NCBI GenBank assembly: GCA_965659715.1 | Contig: CBFHXE010000008.1 | Location: 1-58,359, forward strand | Length of the DNA: 58,359 nt | Reading direction: 5' to 3' | DNA from: CABZJG01 sp965659715 | GTDB lineage: Bacteria; Pseudomonadota; Alphaproteobacteria; Rhodobacterales; Rhodobacteraceae | Shown: positions 51,134-58,359 of the stretch, one piece after another | How the letters are laid out: every line of letters starts with the position of its first letter | Position numbering within the stretch: the stretch's first letter is position 1 | Made by a program: the position numbers and the translations under genes | Notes under the pieces: generated by a model | What the model saw: the letters and a program-made list of their open reading frames with translations, nothing else | What the model was told of the DNA's origin: nothing | Database searches by the model: none

Positions 51134-51643
51134 ATGGCTGCAAAACGTCCTGAACCGGTCCAAGTGGTCAAACAGCGCCGTGATGCGGCCTTGGCTGCGT
51201 TGCTCGCGTCGATCCCCTATATTCAATTTCTTGGTATAGAATTTGACCGCCGGGGAGATGAGCTAACCGCAGTGATGCCCTATCATGAAAAACTGGTGGG
51301 AAATCCAATGCTGCCGGCGCTGCACGGCGGCGCAACGGCCGCATTTCTGGAAGTGGCGGCGGTGATCGAACTTGGATGGGCTGGGCTGTGGAAAAGTGTT
51401 GAAACCGGCGCCCTGACACCTGATACCATTGCACAGGGAGATTTGATTAAAATCCCAAAGACAATTGATTTTTCCGTGGACTATTTACGATCGGGATTGC
51501 CGCGCGATGCCTATGCGCGCGCTCGGGTAAACCGCTCGGGGCGGCGCTATGCATCGGTTTATGTGGAAGCATGGCAAGACAACCGAAGCCGGATTTTTGC
51601 CCAAGCGACAGGGCATTTTCTGATGCCGGATAGCGGCAGTTAG
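51134..51643 (+). CDS. PaaI-type hotdog thioesterase 2
   Basis: 169 residues. Hotdog domain with LPALHGGATAAFLEVAAVIEL and KTIDFSVDYLRSGLPRDAYARA; it carries an insertion after the central helix (about 88-110). It is distinct from the previous gene and not a recent copy. Tandem PaaI-like genes beside MerR in this clade suggest a heteromeric or complementary pair for clearing acyl-CoA. A MATE gene starts two bases after its stop. Confidence 0.88.
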   Translation: MAAKRPEPVQVVKQRRDAALAALLASIPYIQFLGIEFDRRGDELTAVMPYHEKLVGNPMLPALHGGATAAFLEVAAVIELGWAGLWKSVETGALTPDTIAQGDLIKIPKTIDFSVDYLRSGLPRDAYARARVNRSGRRYASVYVEAWQDNRSRIFAQATGHFLMPDSGS

Positions 51644-51645
51644 GC

Positions 51646-52971
51646 ATGACAGCGGGGGCCGGCATGCAGATCACTCATTCGCGTGTTCTAAAAATCGCTT
51701 TTCCTATTTTGCTGGCCAATATAACGGTGCCGCTTCTTGGCTTGGTCGATACCGGTGTTGTGGGCCAGATTAAATCCCCCGTTCCCATCGGCGCGGTGGC
51801 CATCGGCGCTTTGATCCTCACCACGGTATACTGGTTTTTTGGATTTTTGCGGATGGGGACAACCGGTCTGACCTCACAGGCGGTTGGCGCCGGTGATCGC
51901 GCAGAAATGGCCGCTATTTTAAGCCGCGTCCTGCTTTTTGCCGTCCTGTCAGGCGGGGTAATATTTGTACTGCAAATTCCATTGTTCTGGGGCGCATTTC
52001 AGGTCTCGCCAGCTTCTGAGGCGGTCGAAGCCATGGCGCGGGACTATTTGCGTATTCGTATTTATAGCGCGCCGGCTGCGATTGCGGTCTTGGGGCTGGT
52101 CGGGTGGCTGATCGGGCAAGAGCGGACCAGAGAGGTGCTTTATCTTCAGTTGTGGATGAACGGGCTCAATATCATTTTGGATTTTTGGTTTGTGCTGGGC
52201 CTCGGGTGGGGCGCATCGGGCGTGGCCTTTGCCACTGTGCTGGCAGAAACCTCTGGCCTAGGCCTGGGGTTGTGGTTTTGCCGCCACACGCTAAAGGCGC
52301 CGGCTTTTCGGGCTTGGGATGCTGTGCTCAACCGCGTGCGGTTGGTGCGTATGCTAACGGTCAACCGCGATATTTTACTGCGCACTTTGATGCTGCAGGT
52401 AATTTTCGTCTCTTTCACTTTTGTGGCCGCGCGTTACGGTGATGTCCCTCTGGCGTCGACACAGGTGCTGATGCAGTTTTTCGCATTAACGTCTTTTGCT
52501 CTAGATGGGTTTGCTTTTGCAGTTGAAACCCTTGTTGGTCAGGCGGTTGGAGGCAAAAACCGCCAAGCCCTGCGTCAAAGCGTGATCAAATGTACCCAAT
52601 GGGGGGTAGCTATGGTTTTCATTCTTGCCGCAGGCATCGCCGTAGGCGGCGAGGGTCTTATTACTCTGATGACAAAAGCAACCGAGGTCCAAGTCGAGGC
52701 GCAACGCTATCTTCCATATCTAATCGTTGCCGCTGCGCTAAGTTTGCCTGCATTTATGCTGGACGGGGTGTTTTTGGGAGCGACCCAAACGGCCGTGATG
52801 CGCGATATGATGGCGGTCAGCCTTGGAATATATATCCTGTGCCTGCTTGCTCTGCTGCCGCTTTTGGCGATGCATGGGCTTTGGATCGCTTTGCTTGTCT
52901 CCTTGGTTGCGCGGGGGGCAACGCTTGCAATGCGCTATCCGGCGCTGGAATTGGCTGCGGACAGAACCTAG
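51646..52971 (+). CDS. MATE family efflux transporter (DinF-like)
   Basis: 441 residues, twelve predicted helices in two six-helix bundles. VLKIAFPILLANITVPLLGLVDTGVVG is the N-terminal MATE signature, and TSFALDGFAFAVETLVGQAVGG marks the second bundle. MATE proteins export drugs or metabolites by sodium or proton antiport. Start 51646 is used; an ATG at 51664 is also possible. Last gene of the plus-strand run, converging with the autotransporter remnants. Confidence 0.92.
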   Translation: MTAGAGMQITHSRVLKIAFPILLANITVPLLGLVDTGVVGQIKSPVPIGAVAIGALILTTVYWFFGFLRMGTTGLTSQAVGAGDRAEMAAILSRVLLFAVLSGGVIFVLQIPLFWGAFQVSPASEAVEAMARDYLRIRIYSAPAAIAVLGLVGWLIGQERTREVLYLQLWMNGLNIILDFWFVLGLGWGASGVAFATVLAETSGLGLGLWFCRHTLKAPAFRAWDAVLNRVRLVRMLTVNRDILLRTLMLQVIFVSFTFVAARYGDVPLASTQVLMQFFALTSFALDGFAFAVETLVGQAVGGKNRQALRQSVIKCTQWGVAMVFILAAGIAVGGEGLITLMTKATEVQVEAQRYLPYLIVAAALSLPAFMLDGVFLGATQTAVMRDMMAVSLGIYILCLLALLPLLAMHGLWIALLVSLVARGATLAMRYPALELAADRT

Positions 52972-52996
52972 TCTGCCCGCCAGTAATCTTTAGTGC

Positions 52997-53836
52997 TCAA
53001 AACTCCCAGTTGAGCCTTAGATGTGCAGCGCCGCCGGTGGTTTTGCTCAGCTCTCTGCTATAATTGGCACTTAGGGCGATAAGGGCGTCCTTGCTGGAAA
53101 ACTCAGAGCTCAAAGTGGTCACCCCGGTTGCGGCCAAGTTGTCCAGAACCTTGCCGCGTGTCCCGTCATAGCTGGTGCGGCCAACAAATCCTGAGGCTGC
53201 GAGTTGCCAAACGCCAGATGTGGGCGCTTGGGTGAGGACCACCCCAAGTTTGGTGGACAGGCTGTCAAGATTTTGATTGCTTTCTGCGATATTAAACGCG
53301 ATGCGAGTGCTGTTGATCACGACATCCAAGGACCGCGCCCCTGAAAGCACAGGCACGCCGATACTAAGCCCGCTTGCGTTTGCTTTATAGGGAAGCATGG
53401 TAGGCTGCGCTGTATTGGCCGTGCGCTCTGAGGAATGGCTGTAAACATCGACCCATCCGTTTTCGTCACTGCCGGCAGAGCGGGTGATCGAGGATTGCAG
53501 GCTGCTGGTGCTTACAAACAGCATTTCATCGGCGGTTTCGCTATTTTCTGCGCTCAGAGACGAGGCCACATTGCCCGAATAGGTAAATGAACGCCCGTCC
53601 AGATCATTCACCGTCCAAGTGCCATCTCCGGTGGTATTTATCGCCCGTCCAGACGCCGATGCAGCTGTGGTTGAAATACTGCCGGTCGATGTGACGGTAA
53701 GAGTGTCAGAACCATCCACTGTGTTGCCGCCATTTGTTGAGGTGGCTGACGAGTTAATAGTAAAATCTGCAGCGTGCAAAGGCGCTGAAATTGACGCAAG
53801 AGAGCACGAAAGACATAGTAATCACGTATAGCGCAC
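52997..53836 (-). pseudogene. Autotransporter-like outer-membrane protein, copy 1 (nonsense codon and barrel deletion)
   Basis: From GTG 53836, behind AGGAG, the frame reads MRYT then TGA (53822-53824) and continues with a signal-peptide-like LLCLSCSLASISAPLHAADF. This aligns with copy 2 (MRYKVLLIGSCCLAS). The passenger is reduced to about 50 residues. The barrel part follows copy 2 up to SRELSKT, then jumps directly to the last strand AAHLRLNWEF, so about 120 residues present in copy 2 are missing. C-terminal aromatic NWEF is the usual outer-membrane barrel ending. A nonsense codon plus a truncated barrel make it non-functional. A frame from TTG 53779 remains open but lacks the signal peptide. 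Confidence 0.8.
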
Positions 53837-54030
53837 AACAATAAACTCCTAAAAAGAAACGTCTCTATTGCGGATCAAAACACGATGTTTACACAGCGCC
53901 AAAATTCGGGGCTTCAGGGTTGCAAAAAGCAAACTTTGCGTCAAAAGCTCATAATGATAGAAAGCTTGACGAAAGTCTGGGATTTATATCACTTCTATAG
54001 GGTTGCTATTAGGTCAGATAAGTTTGGAAA

Positions 54031-54047
54031 CTGGCGCGTGGCGCCAG
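54031..54047 (-). terminator. Terminator-like hairpin after autotransporter copy 2
   Basis: CTGGCG (54031-54036) and CGCCAG (54042-54047) form a 6-bp stem with a 5-base loop, 11 bases past the stop of the gene on the minus strand, followed by TTTCC. Confidence 0.5.
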
Positions 54048-54057
54048 CTTCAACACC

Positions 54058-55820
54058 TTAAAACACCCAGTTCATCCGAAAGTGGGCCGTTTTGCCGGTG
54101 ACTTTATAATCTGATCTGAAGCCACCTAAACTTGCAGAAAAGTTCAGGCCATTGTCATTTTGATACACCGCTCCTATTTCTGCGTCATAATAGACTTCTG
54201 ACCGAACACTTTGACTGGTGGATACGGTAGAACTATCTACGCTGTAACTTGCCTCTGCGCCCTGATTTACAGTGCGGCTCTGCGCCCCCACCCGCAGATG
54301 ATAGCTTAGCGATTTTTGGGGCTGATAAACCAATCCAACTGAAAGCCCACCTGACGACTGTGAAATTTGGCGGGCGTTCCAAGTGATTGCGTCGCCCTCA
54401 GCATAGGCTGCAAAATGTTCTTTTACATAGGCGCCTTCAACGGCTCCCTCAAAAAGGAACGTTTTGCTTAATTGGGTTTTATAATCGGCGGCCAAACCCA
54501 AAGTCATATCTGTGGTGGAATAGTGAGATGACAAAGTGGTTATTCCGGTCTCGGATAAATTGCCTACAACGTTACTGCGGACGCCGTCATAGGTGTTTCG
54601 GCCAATAAATCCAGAGGCCGCCAGCCGCAAGCCTTTGGCCGGAGCCAACTCTTTCAACATAAGGCCAAGTTTGACCGACTGATTGTTAAGGGTTTGAGAG
54701 TCCGAGCCAATTCTTAGATTGGTACGTTGTCTGTTAAAGATAATATCCACAGCCTGCCCGCCGAAAACCAGCGGCTCACCGATGCTAATTCCGTTTGAGT
54801 TTGCCCGGTACGCTTTCATGGTAGGTTCTGCCGGGTTGGATGCGCGCTCTGAAGCATGGTTATAGACATCAGCCCAAGCACTTTGTTTCGCGCCGGAATT
54901 GCGCTGCAAAGAGTCATGTAAGCTGCGTGTGCGGGCAAAAAGCATTTCATCCGCTGTCTCGCTATTTTCAGTGGTCAGCGCAACGGCGACATTGTCTGAG
55001 TAAGCAAACGGGCGACCGCCCGAAAAATTGACTGTCCAGTTCCCTTCTGTGGTGTAGGTATATGATTTGTCCACCTCTTGATCAAAGTTCAAAATGGGTA
55101 AATAGTCGCCGTTTGAAACAAGTCTCCCTTTGAGCACGGCGCCCTCTTGAATATTATAGGTATTAATACCGTCGTTATTATTTATTGCACTTCCCGACCC
55201 TGATGATGCATCGAGGGTTCCGCTAACGTTTACTGTATTTCCAGCTCCAAACACATGAATAGTTACCACTCCTGAAACAGCGCCTTGCAATGTTCCGTTT
55301 ATAGAGGCTGTTGTATTGTCAGAGCCGATGTGAACAACATGGCCGGCTGTGCCAGTGGTGGCAATGGTGCCGCTAACCGTTAGAGTACTTCCATCAGCGT
55401 CTTCTTGATAGATTCCATTGGCACTTGTACCTGAAGTGGTGATCGTTCCGTTTACAACTGTTGTATTGTTATCGCCAAATTAGAAATACCATGGCCGCCA
55501 CTGCCCGATGTCGTAATGCTGCCATATAGGGTTGTTGTGTTATCTGAACCGAGGTTTCTAATACCCCGTCTTTGATTTGCACTGGCTTCAATGCTGCCGT
55601 GCACAATGACCGTGTTTCCGTTTCCAGTTGTTTTTATACCATTATCGGAAGATACGGTAATACTGCCAGAGGTGGTGACCGTAAGCGTATCATCCCCATT
55701 TATAGTAGAACCGCCATTTCTCGATGTGACTGCCGAGTTCACAGTATAGTCCGCGGCTTGTGAAGAAACGAAAATAGAAGCCAAACAACATGAACCAATT
55801 AACAATACTTTATATCGCAA
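54058..55820 (-). pseudogene. Autotransporter-like outer-membrane protein, copy 2 (frameshifted)
   Basis: Starts at TTG 55820 behind AAGGG: MRYKVLLIGSCCLASIF signal peptide, then short glycine/threonine repeats with GSDNTT and GNGNTV turns, a beta-solenoid-like passenger. At about 55478 the reading frame breaks: GISNL runs into a stop at 55452. The other frame resumes as FGDNNTTVVNG, exactly the repeat wording, and stays open to 54058. One missing T (ATTTGG for ATTTTGG) would restore it. The C-terminal barrel (about 300 residues) ends HFRMNWVF. Intact length would be 587 residues. Likely an adhesin-like surface protein. Confidence 0.8.
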
Positions 55821-56016
55821 TTTATCACCCTTTAAATAGTTAAGTCCTTCTCGACAGTCATAAAAAATACCTGGAGTAGGGATGAAGAAATTTGAATTTA
55901 CTTTGAATAAAACACAGCAAAATTGAGCGTATTTTGTCAAAAGGGCATTGTGATAGTGGTATTGCCTAAGCTCAGAATTGGAATAACTTTCGTTATATTT
56001 TTTTAAAATAAAGACC

Positions 56017-56382
56017 TTAGCCGACTGATTTCGGCGTGGTAAATAACTCAAGGACGGCTTCGGGCCGCCGCCCTATCCCCGCGGCTTTCTCAGTGAGGAC
56101 GATAGGCCGCTCGATCAAAGAAGGGGTGTTTTGCAAAGCATCGAATAGCTGTGCTTCTGGGCTGTTTTTGCTCAATCCCAGTTTGCGAAATAACGGGTCT
56201 TTTAGGCGCATCATTGCAAGCACTGGCAGGTCAAGCAAGCGGTGCGCGCGCTCTAATTGCGCCCGTGAGGGCGGCGATTGCAAGTAAAGCACAATGGTAA
56301 AATCTATGTCGCGCTCTTCTAACAATGCCAAAGTTTGGCGCGATTTTGAACAGCGTGGATTATGCCAGATTTCAACACTCAC
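56017..56382 (-). CDS. arsC: ArsC-family arsenate reductase (glutaredoxin-linked type)
   Basis: 121 residues. IWHNPRCSKSRQTLALLEER carries the catalytic cysteine at about 11; DPLFRKLGLSK and LIERPIVLTEKAAGIGRRPEAVLE with the arginine region follow. This matches the thioredoxin-fold ArsC/YffB family. No arsenite pump or ArsR is present, so arsenate resistance is not certain; Spx-like YffB proteins look similar. Its start overlaps the pyrD stop by four bases. Confidence 0.85.
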   Translation of the reverse strand: MSVEIWHNPRCSKSRQTLALLEERDIDFTIVLYLQSPPSRAQLERAHRLLDLPVLAMMRLKDPLFRKLGLSKNSPEAQLFDALQNTPSLIERPIVLTEKAAGIGRRPEAVLELFTTPKSVG

Positions 56383-57437
56383 AGCCAGCCCTCTCGGCCG
56401 CTTCCCACAGCTTGCGCAAGGCTATCAAAGCCGTCTTTTTCCAGCAGCTTGTCAAGGTCTTTGGCAATCTTCGCGGCCAAGGACACGCCGCCAAAAACCA
56501 ATCCGGTATAGAGTTGCACGGCACTGGCCCCAGCGCAAATTTTGGCATAGGCATCCGCGCCCGAGCAAATGCCGCCCACGCCGATCAACGGCACTTTGGG
56601 GCCCATCAGTTGGGAGAGCTGGGCCAGAACGCGAGTTGATTTTTCAAACAGCGGCGCGCCGGATAACCCACCGGCCTCATCGCGGTGAGGGCTGTGCAGC
56701 CCTTCACGCGACAGGGTTGTATTGGTGGCGATCACTGCAGCTATATTTTGCGCCACGGCGACCTCTGCCACATCGGCAAGCTCATCGGCACTTAAATCCG
56801 GCGCAATTTTCAAAAACACAGGAAGGGGCCGCGCCAGCGCACCGCGCGCATCATTGACCCCCTCAAGCAAGGCAGATAGGGCGGCTTTTCCCTGCAGATT
56901 GCGCAGCTTTTTGGTGTTTGGGCTGCTGACATTGACCGTGGCAAAGTCAATATAAACGCCGCAACACGACAGCACTTTGGCAAAATCTGCGGCGCGATCG
57001 GGGCTGGTTTTATTGGCCCCAAGATTGAGCCCGACAATGCCCTTTTGGGGGCGGTTTTTAAGCCGCGCTGCTATTTGCTCCATGCCGTCATTGTTAAAGC
57101 CAAAGCGGTTGATTGCGGCGCTATCTTCGGTCAGCCGGAAGAGCCGCGGCTTGGGATTGCCCGGTTGCGGCAGTGGCGTTGCCGCACCCACTTCGATAAA
57201 GCCAAAGCCGGATGCCAAAAGACCGCTAACAGCCTGTGCATTTTTATCAAAACCGGCCGCAAGCCCGACCGGATTAGGCAATTCAAGCGAACCGATCCGC
57301 GTGCGCAAACGCGGTGACGTGGGCGGCGTGATTTTTGGCGCCAAGCCGAGCTGTAGCGCTTTAATCGCAAGCCCGTGGGCCGTTTCCGGTTCCAGTTTTT
57401 GCAGGGCCCTCAAGCCTAATTTTTCGCGCAGCTTCAT
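56379..57437 (-). CDS. pyrD: Quinone-dependent dihydroorotate dehydrogenase
   Basis: 352 residues from ATG 57437 (MKLREKLGLRALQKLEPE), class 2 type with an N-terminal membrane-associating helix. Key segments are NPVGLAAGFDKNAQ, NRFGFNNDGM, VNVSSPNTKKLRNLQG with the catalytic serine region, KIAPDLSADELA, ATNTTLSREGL and IGVGGICSGADAYAKICAGASAVQLYTG for FMN phosphate. It oxidises dihydroorotate to orotate, passing electrons to quinone. It overlaps the DUF952 stop and arsC start by four bases each. A longer upstream frame is inside DUF952. Confidence 0.96.
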   Translation of the reverse strand: MKLREKLGLRALQKLEPETAHGLAIKALQLGLAPKITPPTSPRLRTRIGSLELPNPVGLAAGFDKNAQAVSGLLASGFGFIEVGAATPLPQPGNPKPRLFRLTEDSAAINRFGFNNDGMEQIAARLKNRPQKGIVGLNLGANKTSPDRAADFAKVLSCCGVYIDFATVNVSSPNTKKLRNLQGKAALSALLEGVNDARGALARPLPVFLKIAPDLSADELADVAEVAVAQNIAAVIATNTTLSREGLHSPHRDEAGGLSGAPLFEKSTRVLAQLSQLMGPKVPLIGVGGICSGADAYAKICAGASAVQLYTGLVFGGVSLAAKIAKDLDKLLEKDGFDSLAQAVGSGREGWL

Positions 57438-57772
57438 TGCAAACCTTCCGGAAAAATATGGCCGTCGGACCCCAGCTCTAAAATTTGGTGCCAGAGCACA
57501 TCCTTTATCGACAAGGCGCGGTAAAGATGCGGAAAAAGCGCACCGCCGCGCGACGGCTCCCACCGCAGGGCATCCCCCATGGCTGCGCCATCACAGGCCA
57601 AAAGCTCAAGTCCGGACTGGTGTGCGAAATGTTTTGCTGCCGTTTCGCGCAGCTCCGCAGCTGTTGAAAAATGCACAAACCCATCTTGGATATCTATCGG
57701 TGCACCAAGTGTCTGCCCGTGATCCTGAAGCGCGCTCCATTCAGCCGGCCTAAAAATTTTATATACGATCAT
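57434..57772 (-). CDS. DUF952 domain-containing protein
   Basis: 112 residues from ATG 57772 (MIVYKIFRPAEWSAL). DGFVHFSTAAELRETAAKHF, LRWEPSRGGALFPHLYRAL and the closing region match DUF952, a fold related to glutathione-S-transferase-like or ADP-ribosyl domains by some classifications. Function unknown. It leads the DUF952-pyrD-arsC run, each gene overlapping the next. Confidence 0.88.
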   Translation of the reverse strand: MIVYKIFRPAEWSALQDHGQTLGAPIDIQDGFVHFSTAAELRETAAKHFAHQSGLELLACDGAAMGDALRWEPSRGGALFPHLYRALSIKDVLWHQILELGSDGHIFPEGLQ

Positions 57773-57915
57773 GGCGCACAAATGCCGCCGGTTAGCCCTG
57801 CGGTCAAGCAAAGAGTTGACCTCGCGCCTTGTATCGGATCGCTCTGGCTCCGGTTTGATCTGATTTTAGGCCTGAACAGAGTTTTGCAAAACGGAAACTT
57901 AAAGCGATCTGCCAA

Positions 57916-57943
57916 ATGAAAAAGCCCCGCAGATGCGGGGCTT
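57916..57943 (-). terminator. Rho-independent terminator of glyA
   Basis: Reading the minus strand: AAGCCCCGC, loop ATCT, GCGGGGCTT, then TTTCATTT. The 9-bp perfect stem is at 57922-57943 and lies 29 bases past the glyA stop. Confidence 0.88.
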
Positions 57944-57971
57944 CGAGCTGGATCTGATAGAGATTCCCCGC

Positions 57972-58359
57972 TTACAAATTTGGATACATTGGGAATTGTT
58001 GGCACATGGCTTCGACCTGAGCTTTGACCCTTGCCTCGACGCTTGCATTTCCGTCCTCGCCGTGTTGGGCCAGCCCGTCGACCACCTCGGTGATCCAATT
58101 GGCGATCTGGCGAAACTCGGGTTCGGCAAAGCCGCGGGTGGTGCCGGCGGGCGAGCCAAGCCGGATGCCCGATGTGACCATCGGCTTTTCGGGATCAAAC
58201 GGCACGCCGTTTTTATTGCAGGTGATATGCGCCCGTCCCAGCGCCTTTTCGGTGGCATTGCCCTTGACCCCTTTGGGCCGCAGATCGACCAGCACCACAT
58301 GGGTGTCGGTGCCATGGGTGACCGTATCGAGCCCGCCTTTGATCAGCTGATCCGACAGC
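57972..58359 (-). CDS. glyA: Serine hydroxymethyltransferase, C-terminal part
   Basis: The last 128 residues of GlyA; the gene continues beyond the right edge of the window. LSDQLIKGGLDTVTHGTDTH, VLVDLRPKGVKG, NKNGVPFDPEKPMVTSGIRLG and GSPAGTTRGFAEPEFRQIA are characteristic. It interconverts serine and glycine with tetrahydrofolate, using PLP; the PLP lysine lies upstream, outside the window. A strong terminator follows. Confidence 0.97.
   Translation of the reverse strand, partial: LSDQLIKGGLDTVTHGTDTHVVLVDLRPKGVKGNATEKALGRAHITCNKNGVPFDPEKPMVTSGIRLGSPAGTTRGFAEPEFRQIANWITEVVDGLAQHGEDGNASVEARVKAQVEAMCQQFPMYPNL

Noticed and set aside
52590..53063. 157-codon frame overlapping the MATE gene
   Set aside because: Out-of-frame shadow of the MATE gene running into the autotransporter remnant; no conserved features.
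55141..55760. Repeated GSDNTT/GNGNTV-coding units as a CRISPR or satellite
   Set aside because: Units are degenerate, without constant spacers, and encode passenger repeats of the autotransporter.

Overview
The window looks like a chromosomal segment from a marine alphaproteobacterium of the Roseobacter group (Rhodobacterales/Rhodobacteraceae). The evidence is gene content and order: an rpoHII-type heat-shock sigma factor followed by coaBC-dut-moeB, the Hsp20-DUF1150 pair, divergent trxB and lrp, an lgt-midA-pgeF run, a malic enzyme fused to a phosphotransacetylase-like domain, and a beta-oxidation block controlled by MerR-type regulators. Genes are densely packed, with many 1- to 14-base overlaps. 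Base composition looks moderate for this group; I did not compute it. I see no rRNA, tRNA, CRISPR array, prophage or insertion sequence.

Layout. 1-1486 holds a comM remnant and two cobalamin-type genes. 1591-7321 holds rpoH, coaBC, dut, a membrane-anchored moeB-like gene and an M3 oligopeptidase. 7426-9577 is groESL with a CIRCE operator, a heat-shock-type promoter and a terminator. 9627-12357 is an overlapping trio: DMT transporter, lipase-like hydrolase and orphan PhnM. 12438-14263 is purK-purE-ydcH on the minus strand. 14416-15061 is hsp20-DUF1150 behind a very good sigma-32-type promoter. 15155-25597 is housekeeping: phzF, trxB/lrp, pgeF-midA-lgt, ubiK, ybjN-proC-csaA, tdk, a DMT transporter, NUDIX and DUF983.

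25800-27757 is a four-gene envelope-sensing unit: EF-hand protein, ECF sigma factor, putative membrane anti-sigma factor and a periplasmic metal-sensor-like protein. 27842-30121 is maeB, whose promoter region carries a LacI-type palindrome. 30285-35918 is a nucleoside catabolism/salvage operon made of a VOC-bicupin protein, cdd, deoA, deoB, add and upp. The add reading frame is interrupted by one in-frame TAG. 35983-42362 holds a SPOR protein, two DMT transporters, a degenerate M48-like membrane protein, an acyl-CoA synthetase and a sulfotransferase. 42443-51643 is a fatty-acid oxidation regulon: fadJ-type multienzyme, thiolase, GST, two acyl-CoA dehydrogenases, two MerR regulators with inverted-repeat operators, and two hotdog thioesterases. 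51646-52971 is a MATE exporter. 52997-55820 holds two tandem, independently damaged autotransporter-like genes. 56017-58359 is arsC-like, pyrD, DUF952 and the 3' part of glyA.

The main points for follow-up are a local heat-shock regulon (rpoH, groESL and hsp20 in one window), the amber codon in add, the decay of the tandem autotransporters, an 11-bp-phased repeat element in two convergent intergenic gaps, the EF-hand/ECF unit, the VOC-bicupin protein of unknown function in the nucleoside operon, and the M48-like protein that has lost its zinc motif. No intergenic stretch exceeds 300 bases.
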